Shown in pieces: positions 7,546-16,290 of a stretch of DNA of 35,283 nucleotides (the stretch's first letter is position 1; each line of letters opens with the position of its first letter). The notes below the pieces were generated by a model. That model ran no database searches and was not told where the DNA came from. It saw only the letters and a program-made list of their open reading frames with translations. This stretch comes from Acidobacteriaceae bacterium (GTDB lineage Bacteria; Acidobacteriota; Terriglobia; Terriglobales; Acidobacteriaceae), in NCBI GenBank assembly GCA_031296325.1, contig JARLFY010000067.1:1-35283 (forward strand). Reading direction: 5' to 3'. The position numbers and the translations under genes were made by a program.

Positions 7546-9180
7546 ATGCCGGCTGTCTTTCTGGCATCGAAGGGCCTCGGCCATTATCTGCACACGCACT
7601 ATGGCGACCACACCTTCCGCGGCCTCTATCGCTGGAACACCTTCGACACCGCGATTCTGATCCCGTACTTCATCGTCATGGTGATTCTGGCCTTCTACGG
7701 TATCCATCGCTATCAGCTTGTCTGGCTCTACTACCACAACAAGAAGAAGAAGGCGCTGTGGGACCATCCCGGTGCGCGCTATCCCGAGGGTCAGCTTCCC
7801 TTCGTCACCATTCAGCTCCCCATCTTCAACGAGCAGTTCGTCATCGACCGCCTGATCGACGCAGTCTGCCGTCTGGACTATCCGCGCGACCGCTTCGAGA
7901 TTCAGCTCCTCGACGACTCCACCGACGAGACCGTGCAGGTCGCGCAGGAGATCGTCGACCGCTACGCCGCAGGAACCGCAGGACTCGCGCCGCAGCCCAT
8001 CGTACATCTGCATCGCACCAATCGCTACGGCTACAAGGCGGGCGCGCTGGATGAGGGTCTGAAGGTCGCCCACGGCGAGCTGGTCGCCATCTTCGACGCC
8101 GACTTTGTTCCTCCGCCGGACTGGCTGATGAAGGTCGTCCACCACTTCGCCGAGCCGGGAATCGGCATGGTGCAGACCCGCTGGACGCATCTCAATCGCG
8201 ACTACAGCTTCATGACGCAGGTCGAGGCCATCATGCTCGACGGCCACTTCGTCCTCGAACACGGAGGCCGATCCCGCGCCGGAGTCTTCTTCAACTTCAA
8301 CGGAACCGCCGGAGTTTGGCGTCGTCAGGCCATCACCGATGGCGGAGGCTGGCAGCACGACACCCTCACCGAAGACACCGACCTCAGCTACCGCGTGCAG
8401 ATGGCTGGCTGGAAGTTCAAGTACCTGCAAGATGTCGAGTGCCCCGCCGAGCTGCCCATCGAGATGACCGCCTTCAAGACCCAACAAGCCCGCTGGGCCA
8501 AGGGACTCATCCAGACCGGCAAGAAGATCCTGCCCCGCGTCCTCAAGAGCGACGCGCCGTGGCACACCAAGCTGGAGGCTTGGTATCACCTCACCGCCAA
8601 CCTCAGCTATCCGCTGATGATCGTCCTCAGCGTCCTGCTGATGCCTGCCATGATTATTCGCAGTTGGCAGGGATACATTCAGATGCTACTGATCGATCTG
8701 CCGCTGTTTGTCGCCAGCACCATGTCGGTCTCGACCTTCTATCTGGTCAGCCAGAAGGAACTCTTCCCCAGAACCTGGTACAAGACGTTTCTCTACGTCC
8801 CGTTCCTGATGGCCCTCGGCGTAGGCCTCACCATCACCAACACCAAGGCGGTCATGGAGGCGCTCATCGGCTACAAGACGGCCTTTGCGCGCACGCCCAA
8901 GTACCGCGTCAAGCAGAAAGGCGAGGCAAGCAAGGCCAAGGTCTATCGCAAGCGTCTCGGCATCGTGCCGTGGATCGAGCTGGCCATCGGAACCTACTTC
9001 GCATGGACGGTCTACTACGCTATGTCCACGGAGAATTACTTTACTGTGCCGTTTCTGCTACTCTTTGTCTTCGGCTACTGGTATACCGGGTTGCTCAGCC
9101 TGCTGCAAGGCCGCTTCGAGCGAGCCAGCAAATCCGGCTCTACCGAGATGCACGAGAAACCGTATCCATTGGGGATATAG
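7546..9180 (+). CDS. Family 2 glycosyltransferase, cellulose-synthase/mannan-synthase-like
   Basis: This 544-residue membrane glycosyltransferase probably makes a processive beta-linked polysaccharide at the inner membrane. An N-terminal membrane segment (about residues 33-55) precedes a GT-A catalytic domain. Its signature residues are LLDDSTDET, FDADF (Asp184 and Asp186), TEDTDL (Glu276-Asp277, catalytic base region) and QQARW (313-317, the QxxRW acceptor motif). Further membrane segments follow at about 350-372, 380-398, 410-430, 480-500 and 505-520. The architecture resembles CslA-like glucomannan synthases more than BcsA, because no PilZ domain is visible. It is followed after three bases by a small membrane protein. 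The sugar specificity is unknown. Confidence 0.88.
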   Translation: MPAVFLASKGLGHYLHTHYGDHTFRGLYRWNTFDTAILIPYFIVMVILAFYGIHRYQLVWLYYHNKKKKALWDHPGARYPEGQLPFVTIQLPIFNEQFVIDRLIDAVCRLDYPRDRFEIQLLDDSTDETVQVAQEIVDRYAAGTAGLAPQPIVHLHRTNRYGYKAGALDEGLKVAHGELVAIFDADFVPPPDWLMKVVHHFAEPGIGMVQTRWTHLNRDYSFMTQVEAIMLDGHFVLEHGGRSRAGVFFNFNGTAGVWRRQAITDGGGWQHDTLTEDTDLSYRVQMAGWKFKYLQDVECPAELPIEMTAFKTQQARWAKGLIQTGKKILPRVLKSDAPWHTKLEAWYHLTANLSYPLMIVLSVLLMPAMIIRSWQGYIQMLLIDLPLFVASTMSVSTFYLVSQKELFPRTWYKTFLYVPFLMALGVGLTITNTKAVMEALIGYKTAFARTPKYRVKQKGEASKAKVYRKRLGIVPWIELAIGTYFAWTVYYAMSTENYFTVPFLLLFVFGYWYTGLLSLLQGRFERASKSGSTEMHEKPYPLGI

Positions 9181-9183
9181 ATC

Positions 9184-9624
9184 ATGGACAAATTCATTGG
9201 ACAGCACGTCGCGTTCTCTGCATCGTTCTTGACGCTATACTTCGTCGTATTTTGGGCGGGAGTTGGAGTCCTCATCAGCGTCGTCGGAGGGTGGCGTAGT
9301 CTGGCGCAGCGATACCGCACAGAGCGCACCTTTCCTGACCACAAACGCTGGCTACAAAGCGGGCAGATGTATCGGATGGTCGGCTACAACAATGTTCTGA
9401 CCGTTGCATCCGACAACGAGGGCATCTACCTCGGCGTCCTGTTCCTCTTTCGCATCGCTCATCCGCCGCTGTTTATTCCGTGGTCGGAGATCGAGATCGA
9501 GACGCCGCAACAAAAGTTCTTCGTCTCCGTGCAAAAGCTGCGTCTGGGGCCGGATCGCATTCCACTGCGCCTGCGCACCAAGCTGGTGGAGTTCCTCCAA
9601 TCCGAAAAACGCGCAACTGTTTAG
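9184..9624 (+). CDS. Hypothetical membrane-anchored protein coupled to the glycosyltransferase
   Basis: This 146-residue product has one N-terminal membrane segment (about residues 11-35, around LTLYFVVFWAGVGVLISVV). A soluble part follows with the strand-rich stretch GIYLGVLFLFRIAHPPLFIPWSEIEIE. The ATG lies three bases after the glycosyltransferase stop, with GGGGA at a suitable distance inside the preceding gene, so the two are almost certainly co-translated. The C-terminal part looks like a small beta-rich domain resembling a PH-like fold, but that is a guess. No function is known. Confidence 0.7.
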   Translation: MDKFIGQHVAFSASFLTLYFVVFWAGVGVLISVVGGWRSLAQRYRTERTFPDHKRWLQSGQMYRMVGYNNVLTVASDNEGIYLGVLFLFRIAHPPLFIPWSEIEIETPQQKFFVSVQKLRLGPDRIPLRLRTKLVEFLQSEKRATV

Positions 9625-9627
9625 AGC

Positions 9628-9717
9628 GTTTTCGGAACGGCTATAAACCAATTTATTTTGTCATTCCGCAGTTGTTTTGTTTGTCATTCCGCAGCGAAGC
9701 GGAGGAATCTGCTTTTC
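9628..9717 (+). repeat. CATTCCG dispersed repeat, copy C
   Basis: It opens with GCGTTTTCGG, the inverse of the right end seen at 18556-18564 (CCGAAAACG). It continues with CTATAAACCAATTT, then a half unit TTGTCATTCCGCAG, then the full unit TTTGTCATTCCGCAGCGAAG ending GGAGGAATCTGCTTTT. The usual right flank is missing. It lies downstream of the small membrane protein gene. Confidence 0.8.
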
Positions 9718-9780
9718 CCTTTGCCTCTCCGGCCTTTTCTGCATTTGTTTCTGCCCCACAAATCAGCCCAATCGCACAGA

Positions 9781-9808
9781 AAAAGCCCGGCTCGCAGGCC
9801 GGGCTTCG
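9781..9808 (-). terminator. Intrinsic terminator of the outer-membrane protein gene
   Basis: A 9-bp perfect stem AAGCCCGGC / GCCGGGCTT (9783-9791 and 9798-9806) closes a six-base loop. On the minus strand it is followed by TTTTTCTG. It lies 26 bases after the stop of the 9834-10781 gene. Confidence 0.85.
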
Positions 9809-9833
9809 TCGTATGCCACAATCTGGAAACCGC

Positions 9834-10781
9834 CTAGAAGCGGATACCAAACTTGATCGGAATGTAAGTCGTGCGGTTGCTATTCGCTGGATAGTAGTTG
9901 TATCCGTTGTATGCGTTGAGCACTGCCGTTGAGCTATTCGCCGTTACGCCATAGCGCTGCTGATTGTCCAGAAAGACGTACCGCGTCTCGACGTAAAAGC
10001 GCTCGTTGGAGAACTTGGAGAACTTATACGTAATGCCAATGCCGCCATTTACCCCAAGCGAGTTGCTGGTGTACATGTCCACATTCTGATTGGCGCTATA
10101 GCAACTGTAGTAGTCGCACTGTACGGACGGCAGCGTGAAGTTGGTGACCTTGTGATAGAAGCCGCCGCCAAGCACCGCATAAAGTCCAAGCGGGCCTTCG
10201 GTGGGAAGCGTAAAGGTAGGATTCAGAGTGAACGACCAGATGTGACTATTTCCGTCCAATCCCTGACCAGTGGCTCCGAAGTAGAGGATGCTCTGGTTGT
10301 TGAGGGTCTTAGCCTGCAACCCGAAGTTGTCGTAGTCGAACTGCGCCAGCAAACCGACAACCCGATTGAAGTTGCGTCCTCCGCCGAACTGGAAGCTATA
10401 GCTGGGCGTGTCGTAGATGTGCGTATTGCCAACCGGCGCATCGAGTCCCACTCCGGCCATGAAGGTGTATTTGTTGGAGCCATCGCGATTGGTGTTGCCG
10501 CTGGAGTAGGTAGGCCGACCATAGCTACGGCGCGGCGGTTGAGCGACCGAGTCCAGATTGAAGCGCTGCGAGCCATCCGCGTCCAGCGACGAGGAACTGC
10601 TCGAAGAAGAGCTATAAGCCGACGAGAGAAGATCCGCCGAGGCCATCAGAACCGGCGCTGCTGTGGTTGAGGCCGCCGAGGAGGTCTGTTGCGCCTGCGC
10701 CAGCAGCGCCGTCCCCGCCATCACGAAGCTGAATGCCGCAGCGCGGCCTGCCATTGCGAAGAGTCTATGGTCGATATGCAT
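9834..10781 (-). CDS. Outer-membrane beta-barrel protein (porin-like family), unknown function
   Basis: This secreted protein of about 315 residues begins MHIDHRLFAMAGRAAAFSFV. It has a signal peptide ending near LLAQAQQ and a serine-rich linker (about residues 50-66). Alternating aromatic and glycine-rich strands follow, such as YTFMAGVGLD, GLYAVLGGGFYHKV, NGGIGITYKFS and ERFYVETRYVF. The final residues KFGIRF end in phenylalanine, the usual C-terminal signal for BAM-assembled barrels. The fold resembles the OmpA-like/'outer membrane protein beta-barrel' families. The ATG at 10781 is chosen over 10808 because GGGAG lies about 12 bases upstream. It stands alone with its own terminator. Substrate or role is unknown. 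Confidence 0.8.
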   Translation of the reverse strand: MHIDHRLFAMAGRAAAFSFVMAGTALLAQAQQTSSAASTTAAPVLMASADLLSSAYSSSSSSSSSLDADGSQRFNLDSVAQPPRRSYGRPTYSSGNTNRDGSNKYTFMAGVGLDAPVGNTHIYDTPSYSFQFGGGRNFNRVVGLLAQFDYDNFGLQAKTLNNQSILYFGATGQGLDGNSHIWSFTLNPTFTLPTEGPLGLYAVLGGGFYHKVTNFTLPSVQCDYYSCYSANQNVDMYTSNSLGVNGGIGITYKFSKFSNERFYVETRYVFLDNQQRYGVTANSSTAVLNAYNGYNYYPANSNRTTYIPIKFGIRF

Positions 10782-10989
10782 AGTGTGTTTACTCCCTTTT
10801 GAGTGCATGGTTCTTCAAGTTTTCTAACCCGAATCACCTGAATTTGTTGTGATGATCTTAAATTTCTTGCGCTGATCTGCTGCCAGCCTAACTCCATCAT
10901 CTCACTGCGGGATTAGACGCGCTATTGCGAAATTTGGATCACTTGAATTCACGGCTGTGGTCGATAGAACGCACTCCCCGCAAAGATTC

Positions 10990-11015
10990 GGGCCGCCCCC
11001 GATTGGAAGCGGCCC
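10990..11015 (-). terminator. Possible terminator hairpin after rne/rng
   Basis: A 7-bp stem GGGCCGC / GCGGCCC with a 12-base loop lies 37 bases after the stop of the RNase E/G gene. There is no clear T-tract on the minus strand (GAATCTTTG follows), so it is a weak or factor-assisted terminator. Confidence 0.4.
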
Positions 11016-11051
11016 GCGATCCTCTGAAACCCCAGCAAATGCTGACTGACT

Positions 11052-14000
11052 TTAGTGAATGTCGAACTGCTCTGGATGCAGGCTCGGATCGCTCTTCACC
11101 AGAATCGTCTTGCCGACCATCTCTTCCATATCCAGAAGCCACTTCGCGCCCGATGCCTTGAGCTGCTTGACGACCTCCGGGTGAACCCGCAGCATCACGT
11201 CGCCGCGATCCAGCAGCTTGTGCATCTTGCGCATCTCGATATAGATGTCGTTGCAGACGGTGACCGGAGACTTGACCATTCCCGTGCCATCGCAGATCGA
11301 GCAGGTCGTCGACAATGTGCGTTCCAGCGACTGCTTGACCCGTTTGCGAGTGATCGCAACCAGTCCAAAGTCGTTGAACGGCAGAACCTTCGACGGCGCA
11401 CGATCCGACTTCAACTCCTCTTCCAACGCGGCCATCACGCGATTGCGATTCTTGCGCTCGTCCATGTCGATGAAGTCGATGATGATGATGCCGCCCAGAT
11501 CGCGCAGGCGAATCTGACGCACGATCTCGGGGATCGCGTCCAGGTTCGTCTTGACGATGGTGTCCTCCAGCCGCGCCGTCTTGCCAACGTACTTGCCGGT
11601 GTTGATGTCGATGGCCACCAGAGCCTCGGTCTGGTCGATGACGATCGACCCGCCGGACTTCAGCCACACCTTCGAGTGCAGAGCCTTGTTGATCTCCTCG
11701 GTAATTCCGAACTGCTCGAAGAGCGGCGTCTCCTTGGTGTACAGCTTGACCCGCCGGATCAGCGAGGGCTGGAAGCGTTGCAGGAAGCGCAGCACACGCT
11801 CGTACTCGGCCTCGGTATCCACCCAGATCGCCGAGAAGTTGTCCGTCACCTGATCGCGCAGGATGCGCTCAATCAGGTTCAGATCGTGGTAGATCAGCGC
11901 CGGAGACTTCGACGACTCCGAGCGCGCCTTGATGTCCGCCCACAGATTCAGCAGGAAGCGCAGATCATTGCGCAACTCCTCTTCGCTGGCTCCCTCGGCC
12001 GCCGTGCGCACGATGAATCCGCCGCTGGCCTCGCCCTTTTCGCTCAGCAGAATCTCCTTCAGTCTGCGCCGCTCGCCGTCCGACTCGATCTTGCGCGAGA
12101 CTCCGGTGTGGTTGACCGTCGGCATAAAGACCAGAAAGCGTCCCGGAAGAGCGATGTGGCTGGTAATCCGCGCGCCCTTCTTGGCGATCGGCTCCTTGGC
12201 AATCTGCACCAGAATCTCCTGCCCTGGCTTCAGCAGGTCGCTGATCGCCGGCAGATCCGTCGTCTGCATGGAGTGGCGTCCGCGTCCACCGCCGTGCCCG
12301 CTGCGTTCGCGGTCGCCCGAGCCGCCCGTGTTGCGTGGACGCTCGCTGCGATCGCTGCGCCCGCGACGTCCATCGCGTCGCCCGTCGCGCCGACCTCCCC
12401 GCCGATCCGCATCGCGATTCTCGCTGCGCCGCGGTTCGCCGCTCACGCCCTGCTCGTCGCTGCGATTTTTCTCTTCCCCCTGACCGAACTGCTTCTCGAA
12501 GAACTCCGCGTCGGCGGCTGTTCCAGTACGCGCAGCCTCTTCGTCTTCCTCTTCATCCGACTCAGATTCGTCGCTCTGATCGGATTCCTCGTCCTCTTCG
12601 TTCTGCTCCTCTTCGTCGAGTTCGTCCTCGTCAAAGTCTTCATCTTCGCCCAGCTCGTCCTGCTCCTCGATCTCGGGCTCCGTGTGCGTAATCTGGTCGA
12701 TGGACATCTCGCGCAGCATATTGCCCAGCTCGGTTGCCCCATCGACCGTCTCGTCGTCCAGATCGTCAATCTCCTCGATAGCGCTGGCCTGAATGGTCTG
12801 CGGCTCCGACTCATCCTCATACAGAATCTCTTCTTCGAGTTGACCGACTCCGGGAGCGAAGACTTCCTCAGCCTCAGCAACCGCCTCGGCGACCAAAGGC
12901 GTCTCCACCACAGCGGAGAGCATCTCGCCCGCAGCAGAGATGGACGTAACATCGTGGATCTCGGCGGCAGGCTCCTCCGCAACAGGCTCGATGGACGGAA
13001 CAGCCTCAACCTCTGGGAGAGCAGAAATGGGATCAGCAACCGCAGCGACAGACTCCGCCTCTGCAACCACCGGCTCCGCAGGAACCTCCGCCGCAGCGTC
13101 GGGTTCTACAGCCGGCTCGTCAACGACAGGAGCCTCTTCCACAACCGGCGCGCTCTGGCGAAACTCACGTGGCGGCACAGGATCAACGCGGTAGGAAGCC
13201 GATGCGTCCCCCGGCTCGTACTCCACCGAAGCAACGGCCTCAGCCGCAACAGCAGCGATTGCCTCCGGCTCCGTCGTCTCTGGCTCAGCCGTTTCAGCCG
13301 TCTGCGGAACCTCGTCGCTCTCGATAATGTGAGCTTCGGCGATGTCGTGCTCATTGAACTCTCGCACAACCTCAGCAAGCAGAACAGACTCAGCACTGGG
13401 AGAAGAGATCTCCTGCGGCTGCTGTAGAACAACCGCAGCCTCTACAGCAGAGATCGTCACATCCTTGCCAGCCGCAGGCTCGTTGCGCAGATCGCGTCGG
13501 CTCTCCTGACGGGTCTCGGCGCGGTCATTGCGCGAGTCATTGCGATCATTACGCGAGTTGCGACCATCGCGTCTGGAATTGCGATCAAAGTCGCGCGAAC
13601 CGCGTGAATCGGAGCGCGACTCAGACGACGGATTGCGCCGCGAGATCGTCTCTCCGGGAAGCGTCGCCCCGCCGTCCCAGCCCTCGGCCAGCGTGTAGAG
13701 ATTTGCTGGCGGAGCCAGCGTCACCGTCGTCGCCGGAATGGCGGCAGCCGACGGCTTCTCCTCACCGCCCATACGGTACTTTGAGATCGATTCGCCGGGC
13801 AGAATGATCGGCTCGGCTCCCGCCGCTAAATCCTCGTCGGGATAGGCGTTGGCAATCGGCCCCGTCCCACTTCCCTCTTCGCTGTCCACGCCGTACAGGT
13901 TGCGCGACGGCTCGAATCCACGGGGAGTGCGTTGCCCGCCCTGCTCGAAATCACCGCGCGGAGCGTCTGTCCGCTGCGAGTCTCCCCGCGAAGAATCATT

Positions 14001-14984
14001 GCGTTGGCCATCGCGATTGCGTCCATTACGACCGCCGCGTCGTCCGCGACCGCCAGACCGCTCGCCACGCTGGCCTTCGTTGCGTTGTCCGTCGTTGCGC
14101 GAACCCTCCGCGCCACGTCCCTGCTCATCGCTGGATGCGGCCACATCGCTCGCAGGGGCAGCCTCTGCGTCGATCTGCACGTAGGACTTGCGCTCGAACG
14201 AAGATTCATCGCCGGAGTAAGCTGGCGTCTCGGAGTAGCTCGGAGCATAGGAGTAGCCCGGCCCCTCGTCATTGCCCGCCGCAGAACTGCCCGACGCGGA
14301 ACTCTGCCGTCCCTGATCGTCACTCTGATTGCCAGAATCCCCTGCCTGACCAATCGCGGAATCGCCCGCCGGACCGGAATTTCCACGTCCGCGACGCCTG
14401 CCGCGACGACCGCGCCAGCGACGGCTTCCATCAGCTCCCGGCGCGCCCTCGCCAATCTCGCCACTCTCGTTGAACTCACGCGGAGCCGCCTCCTCGGAAG
14501 CATTCTCTCCCTCGTTGCGCGCCTGATCCGGGGCAGCGTACTCGCCCTGCTGCGTTCCGGCGTCGGCTCCCTGACGCTCTGGATTGTTGGAGTTGCGATC
14601 CCGTCCGCCGCGCCGACCTCTGCCCCCGCGATCATTCCGTTCGCCGGATTCGCTGCGCGGAGCGGCCTCGCCCGAGCCTTCGCCGCTGCTCAGTCGCGGA
14701 GCGCGCGAACCGCGATCACCCGCCGGAGCCGTATCAAACTCCTCCGGATTCGGAGTCTCCTCCATGAAGTCGGTGATGTAGAGGAACGCATCGCGCTCCA
14801 GACCGACATCCACAAAGCTCGACTGCATTCCCGGCAGCACGCGCGTCACCCGACCGTTGTAGATCGATCCGGCGAGCGTGTACTCGTTCTCGCGCTCGTA
14901 ATAAATCTCTGTAAGGGCTTCGTCTTCGACGATGGCCAGACGCGTCTCATGAGGCGTACTGGAGATATAAATTTCCTTCGACAT
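11052..14984 (-). CDS. rne: Rne/Rng family ribonuclease (RNase E/G) with S1 domain split by a large low-complexity insert
   Basis: This enzyme makes 5'-end-dependent cuts in single-stranded RNA for mRNA decay and rRNA maturation. The 1310-residue product begins MSKEIYISSTPHETRLAIVE. An S1-like N-part runs to about residue 82 (SSFVDVGLERDAFLYITDF). About 820 low-complexity residues follow: RG- and Q-rich first, then Pro/Ala/Glu-rich, then a very acidic run, then an Arg-rich run. The S1 domain resumes at about 906 (ISDLLKPGQEILVQIAKEPI). The catalytic half has the Mg-binding aspartates Asp1126 (ALVAIDIN) and Asp1170/Asp1173 (IDFIDMD), and the Zn-link cysteines Cys1228 and Cys1231 (CSICDGTG). 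The ATG at 14984 is preferred over 15179: the conserved fold starts there and AGGAA precedes it closely. Its position after mreCD echoes the mreBCD...rng order of E. coli. It may be rng rather than rne in name. Confidence 0.93.
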   Translation of the reverse strand: MSKEIYISSTPHETRLAIVEDEALTEIYYERENEYTLAGSIYNGRVTRVLPGMQSSFVDVGLERDAFLYITDFMEETPNPEEFDTAPAGDRGSRAPRLSSGEGSGEAAPRSESGERNDRGGRGRRGGRDRNSNNPERQGADAGTQQGEYAAPDQARNEGENASEEAAPREFNESGEIGEGAPGADGSRRWRGRRGRRRGRGNSGPAGDSAIGQAGDSGNQSDDQGRQSSASGSSAAGNDEGPGYSYAPSYSETPAYSGDESSFERKSYVQIDAEAAPASDVAASSDEQGRGAEGSRNDGQRNEGQRGERSGGRGRRGGRNGRNRDGQRNDSSRGDSQRTDAPRGDFEQGGQRTPRGFEPSRNLYGVDSEEGSGTGPIANAYPDEDLAAGAEPIILPGESISKYRMGGEEKPSAAAIPATTVTLAPPANLYTLAEGWDGGATLPGETISRRNPSSESRSDSRGSRDFDRNSRRDGRNSRNDRNDSRNDRAETRQESRRDLRNEPAAGKDVTISAVEAAVVLQQPQEISSPSAESVLLAEVVREFNEHDIAEAHIIESDEVPQTAETAEPETTEPEAIAAVAAEAVASVEYEPGDASASYRVDPVPPREFRQSAPVVEEAPVVDEPAVEPDAAAEVPAEPVVAEAESVAAVADPISALPEVEAVPSIEPVAEEPAAEIHDVTSISAAGEMLSAVVETPLVAEAVAEAEEVFAPGVGQLEEEILYEDESEPQTIQASAIEEIDDLDDETVDGATELGNMLREMSIDQITHTEPEIEEQDELGEDEDFDEDELDEEEQNEEDEESDQSDESESDEEEDEEAARTGTAADAEFFEKQFGQGEEKNRSDEQGVSGEPRRSENRDADRRGGRRDGRRDGRRGRSDRSERPRNTGGSGDRERSGHGGGRGRHSMQTTDLPAISDLLKPGQEILVQIAKEPIAKKGARITSHIALPGRFLVFMPTVNHTGVSRKIESDGERRRLKEILLSEKGEASGGFIVRTAAEGASEEELRNDLRFLLNLWADIKARSESSKSPALIYHDLNLIERILRDQVTDNFSAIWVDTEAEYERVLRFLQRFQPSLIRRVKLYTKETPLFEQFGITEEINKALHSKVWLKSGGSIVIDQTEALVAIDINTGKYVGKTARLEDTIVKTNLDAIPEIVRQIRLRDLGGIIIIDFIDMDERKNRNRVMAALEEELKSDRAPSKVLPFNDFGLVAITRKRVKQSLERTLSTTCSICDGTGMVKSPVTVCNDIYIEMRKMHKLLDRGDVMLRVHPEVVKQLKASGAKWLLDMEEMVGKTILVKSDPSLHPEQFDIH

Positions 14985-15536
14985 ATTCCTGCTCTTTCTG
15001 CCCGCTCCGGTTTTGAGAACCGGAGGTCGAGCGGCAGGCACAGACGAGAGGATCGGAGAAGCCCAGGCGCAAGGCGCTAGGTGCTTCTCACCGAGGATGC
15101 GGACGGGATCCGGGAGCCAGAAGCAGTGGTAACCGATGGGTGCAACCGGGGAGGAAAACCCACCCCAGACTGCGTCCAAATCGCGCCCAATACTGGGTCG
15201 ATCTGGTTGATTCTAAAAACTATCGGAGACACATGGGTCGCTTCGTGCGAAGAATTGCATGCGGAGTTTGTGACCAAAGCAACCTCAGAGTCTACTTGAG
15301 GCGGGGCCGTTCGCCATCCGGATGCAATCATTTCCTTCAAACCTGTCCGACCAACGGAGTTGATCCCTGTCTGGCCGGCCTTTGTTCTAAAATCAAAACT
15401 CTAAAATCTTCAAAAATCTTCAAAAATTGAACGCCGCGTTCCCAGCGCCATGCGCCAACGGGTGCGGAGCTTCCACCGGCCTGTGTTTAACAGCCGTGTA
15501 AATCCAGTATGCACCAAAATCGTCGCAAGCGCATTC
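14985..15536. other. Intergenic leader region upstream of rne/rng, no gene seen
   Basis: No supported gene lies here. An in-frame extension of the ribonuclease reaches 15179 but looks non-coding in composition. A short AT-rich island at about 15388-15428 contains ATCTTCAAAA twice in a row. It is a possible promoter region for the minus-strand ribonuclease, but I could not define a convincing -35/-10 pair. Confidence 0.5.
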
Positions 15537-15630
15537 CTCATTCCGCAGGATCTATTGTTTGTCATTCCGCAGCGAAGCGAAGGAATCTGCTTTTGCTCGC
15601 TCCACGGCGGCCTACACCATTATCGAAAAG
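15537..15630 (+). repeat. CATTCCG dispersed repeat, copy D
   Basis: A half unit CATTCCGCAGGATCTATTG is followed by the full unit TTTGTCATTCCGCAGCGAAG...GGAATCTGCTTTT. The right flank GCTCGCTCCACGGCGG...CCATTATCGAAAA matches copies A and E. It lies between mreD and the ribonuclease. Confidence 0.85.
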
Positions 15631-15657
15631 CTCTATGCCTACCCAATATCGCGCTCA

Positions 15658-16182
15658 CTACTCCTGGCGCTTGGTCTGATCCAGCAGGAAGAACACCGGC
15701 AGGGCAGCCACAGTATTGACCACCGCGCGCAACAGTTCATGCAGCCACATCATATGGAAACCGTGATGCCCCAGCAGATAATGATTGACCAAATACAGAA
15801 GAAAGGTCTGCAACCAGGAAAATCCGAAGGTCAGCAGCGTGCGCATGGTCGTATTTTCTACGTCGAGTTGGCTGCTCAGGCTGGCCCCCGCGTATCCAAT
15901 CACCGACTTCGCCATGCCGTTGACCCCGATCGGCTGCCCCGTCAGCAGATCCTGCAACAGGCCGATGCCGGCTCCGGTCATCGTCCCGGAGATCGGGCTG
16001 CGCCGACTGATGGCGAAGAAAAGCGTCACAATAAACGGCAGATCCAGAATCGCCAGCCAATGAAAGACCATGGGCAGCAGAACCTGCAACAACACCGCGC
16101 CCAGCGGCACAAAGACCGTCACTGGGAGCGAAAAGCTCTGCTGCTCGACCTCGCGGCGCGACATGTAGCTATGTATAACCAT
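15658..16182 (-). CDS. mreD: Rod shape-determining protein MreD
   Basis: MreD is an inner-membrane partner of MreC and of the elongasome that guides sidewall peptidoglycan synthesis. The 174-residue product has about five hydrophobic segments (for example VTVFVPLGAVLLQVLLPMVF and LDLPFIVTLFFAI) and the typical GAGIGLLQDLLTGQPIGVNG block. The start is uncertain: the ATG at 16182 has GGGAG four bases upstream, and an in-frame GTG lies at 16212. It follows mreC by about 110 bases. No penicillin-binding protein 2 or rodA gene follows; the next gene is the ribonuclease. Confidence 0.9.
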   Translation of the reverse strand: MVIHSYMSRREVEQQSFSLPVTVFVPLGAVLLQVLLPMVFHWLAILDLPFIVTLFFAISRRSPISGTMTGAGIGLLQDLLTGQPIGVNGMAKSVIGYAGASLSSQLDVENTTMRTLLTFGFSWLQTFLLYLVNHYLLGHHGFHMMWLHELLRAVVNTVAALPVFFLLDQTKRQE

Positions 16183-16290
16183 CGTCTCCCGATGAACTTT
16201 CCTGCCCTCCACAGCCTAAATCGAATTCACCGTGGATGTGAAGTTGCGCTGAAATTGCAATATTAACTGCGCCGAATCAGCGACTTGAAA

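Noticed and set aside
6450-8054. 534-codon plus-strand frame across pyrB, pyrR and the glycosyltransferase start
   Set aside because: It overlaps three well-identified genes; its proline/arginine-rich product is typical of GC-rich shadow frames.
7510-8589. 359-codon minus-strand frame opposite the glycosyltransferase
   Set aside because: Shadow frame; GT motifs on the plus strand are decisive.
11055-13427. 790-codon open frame on the plus strand opposite the ribonuclease
   Set aside because: It is the antisense shadow of the low-complexity part of RNase E/G; the minus strand has clear catalytic motifs and this frame matches no family I know.
15081-15430. Short plus-strand frames upstream of the ribonuclease
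   Set aside because: No ribosome-binding sites, no recognisable motifs, and composition unlike neighbouring genes.
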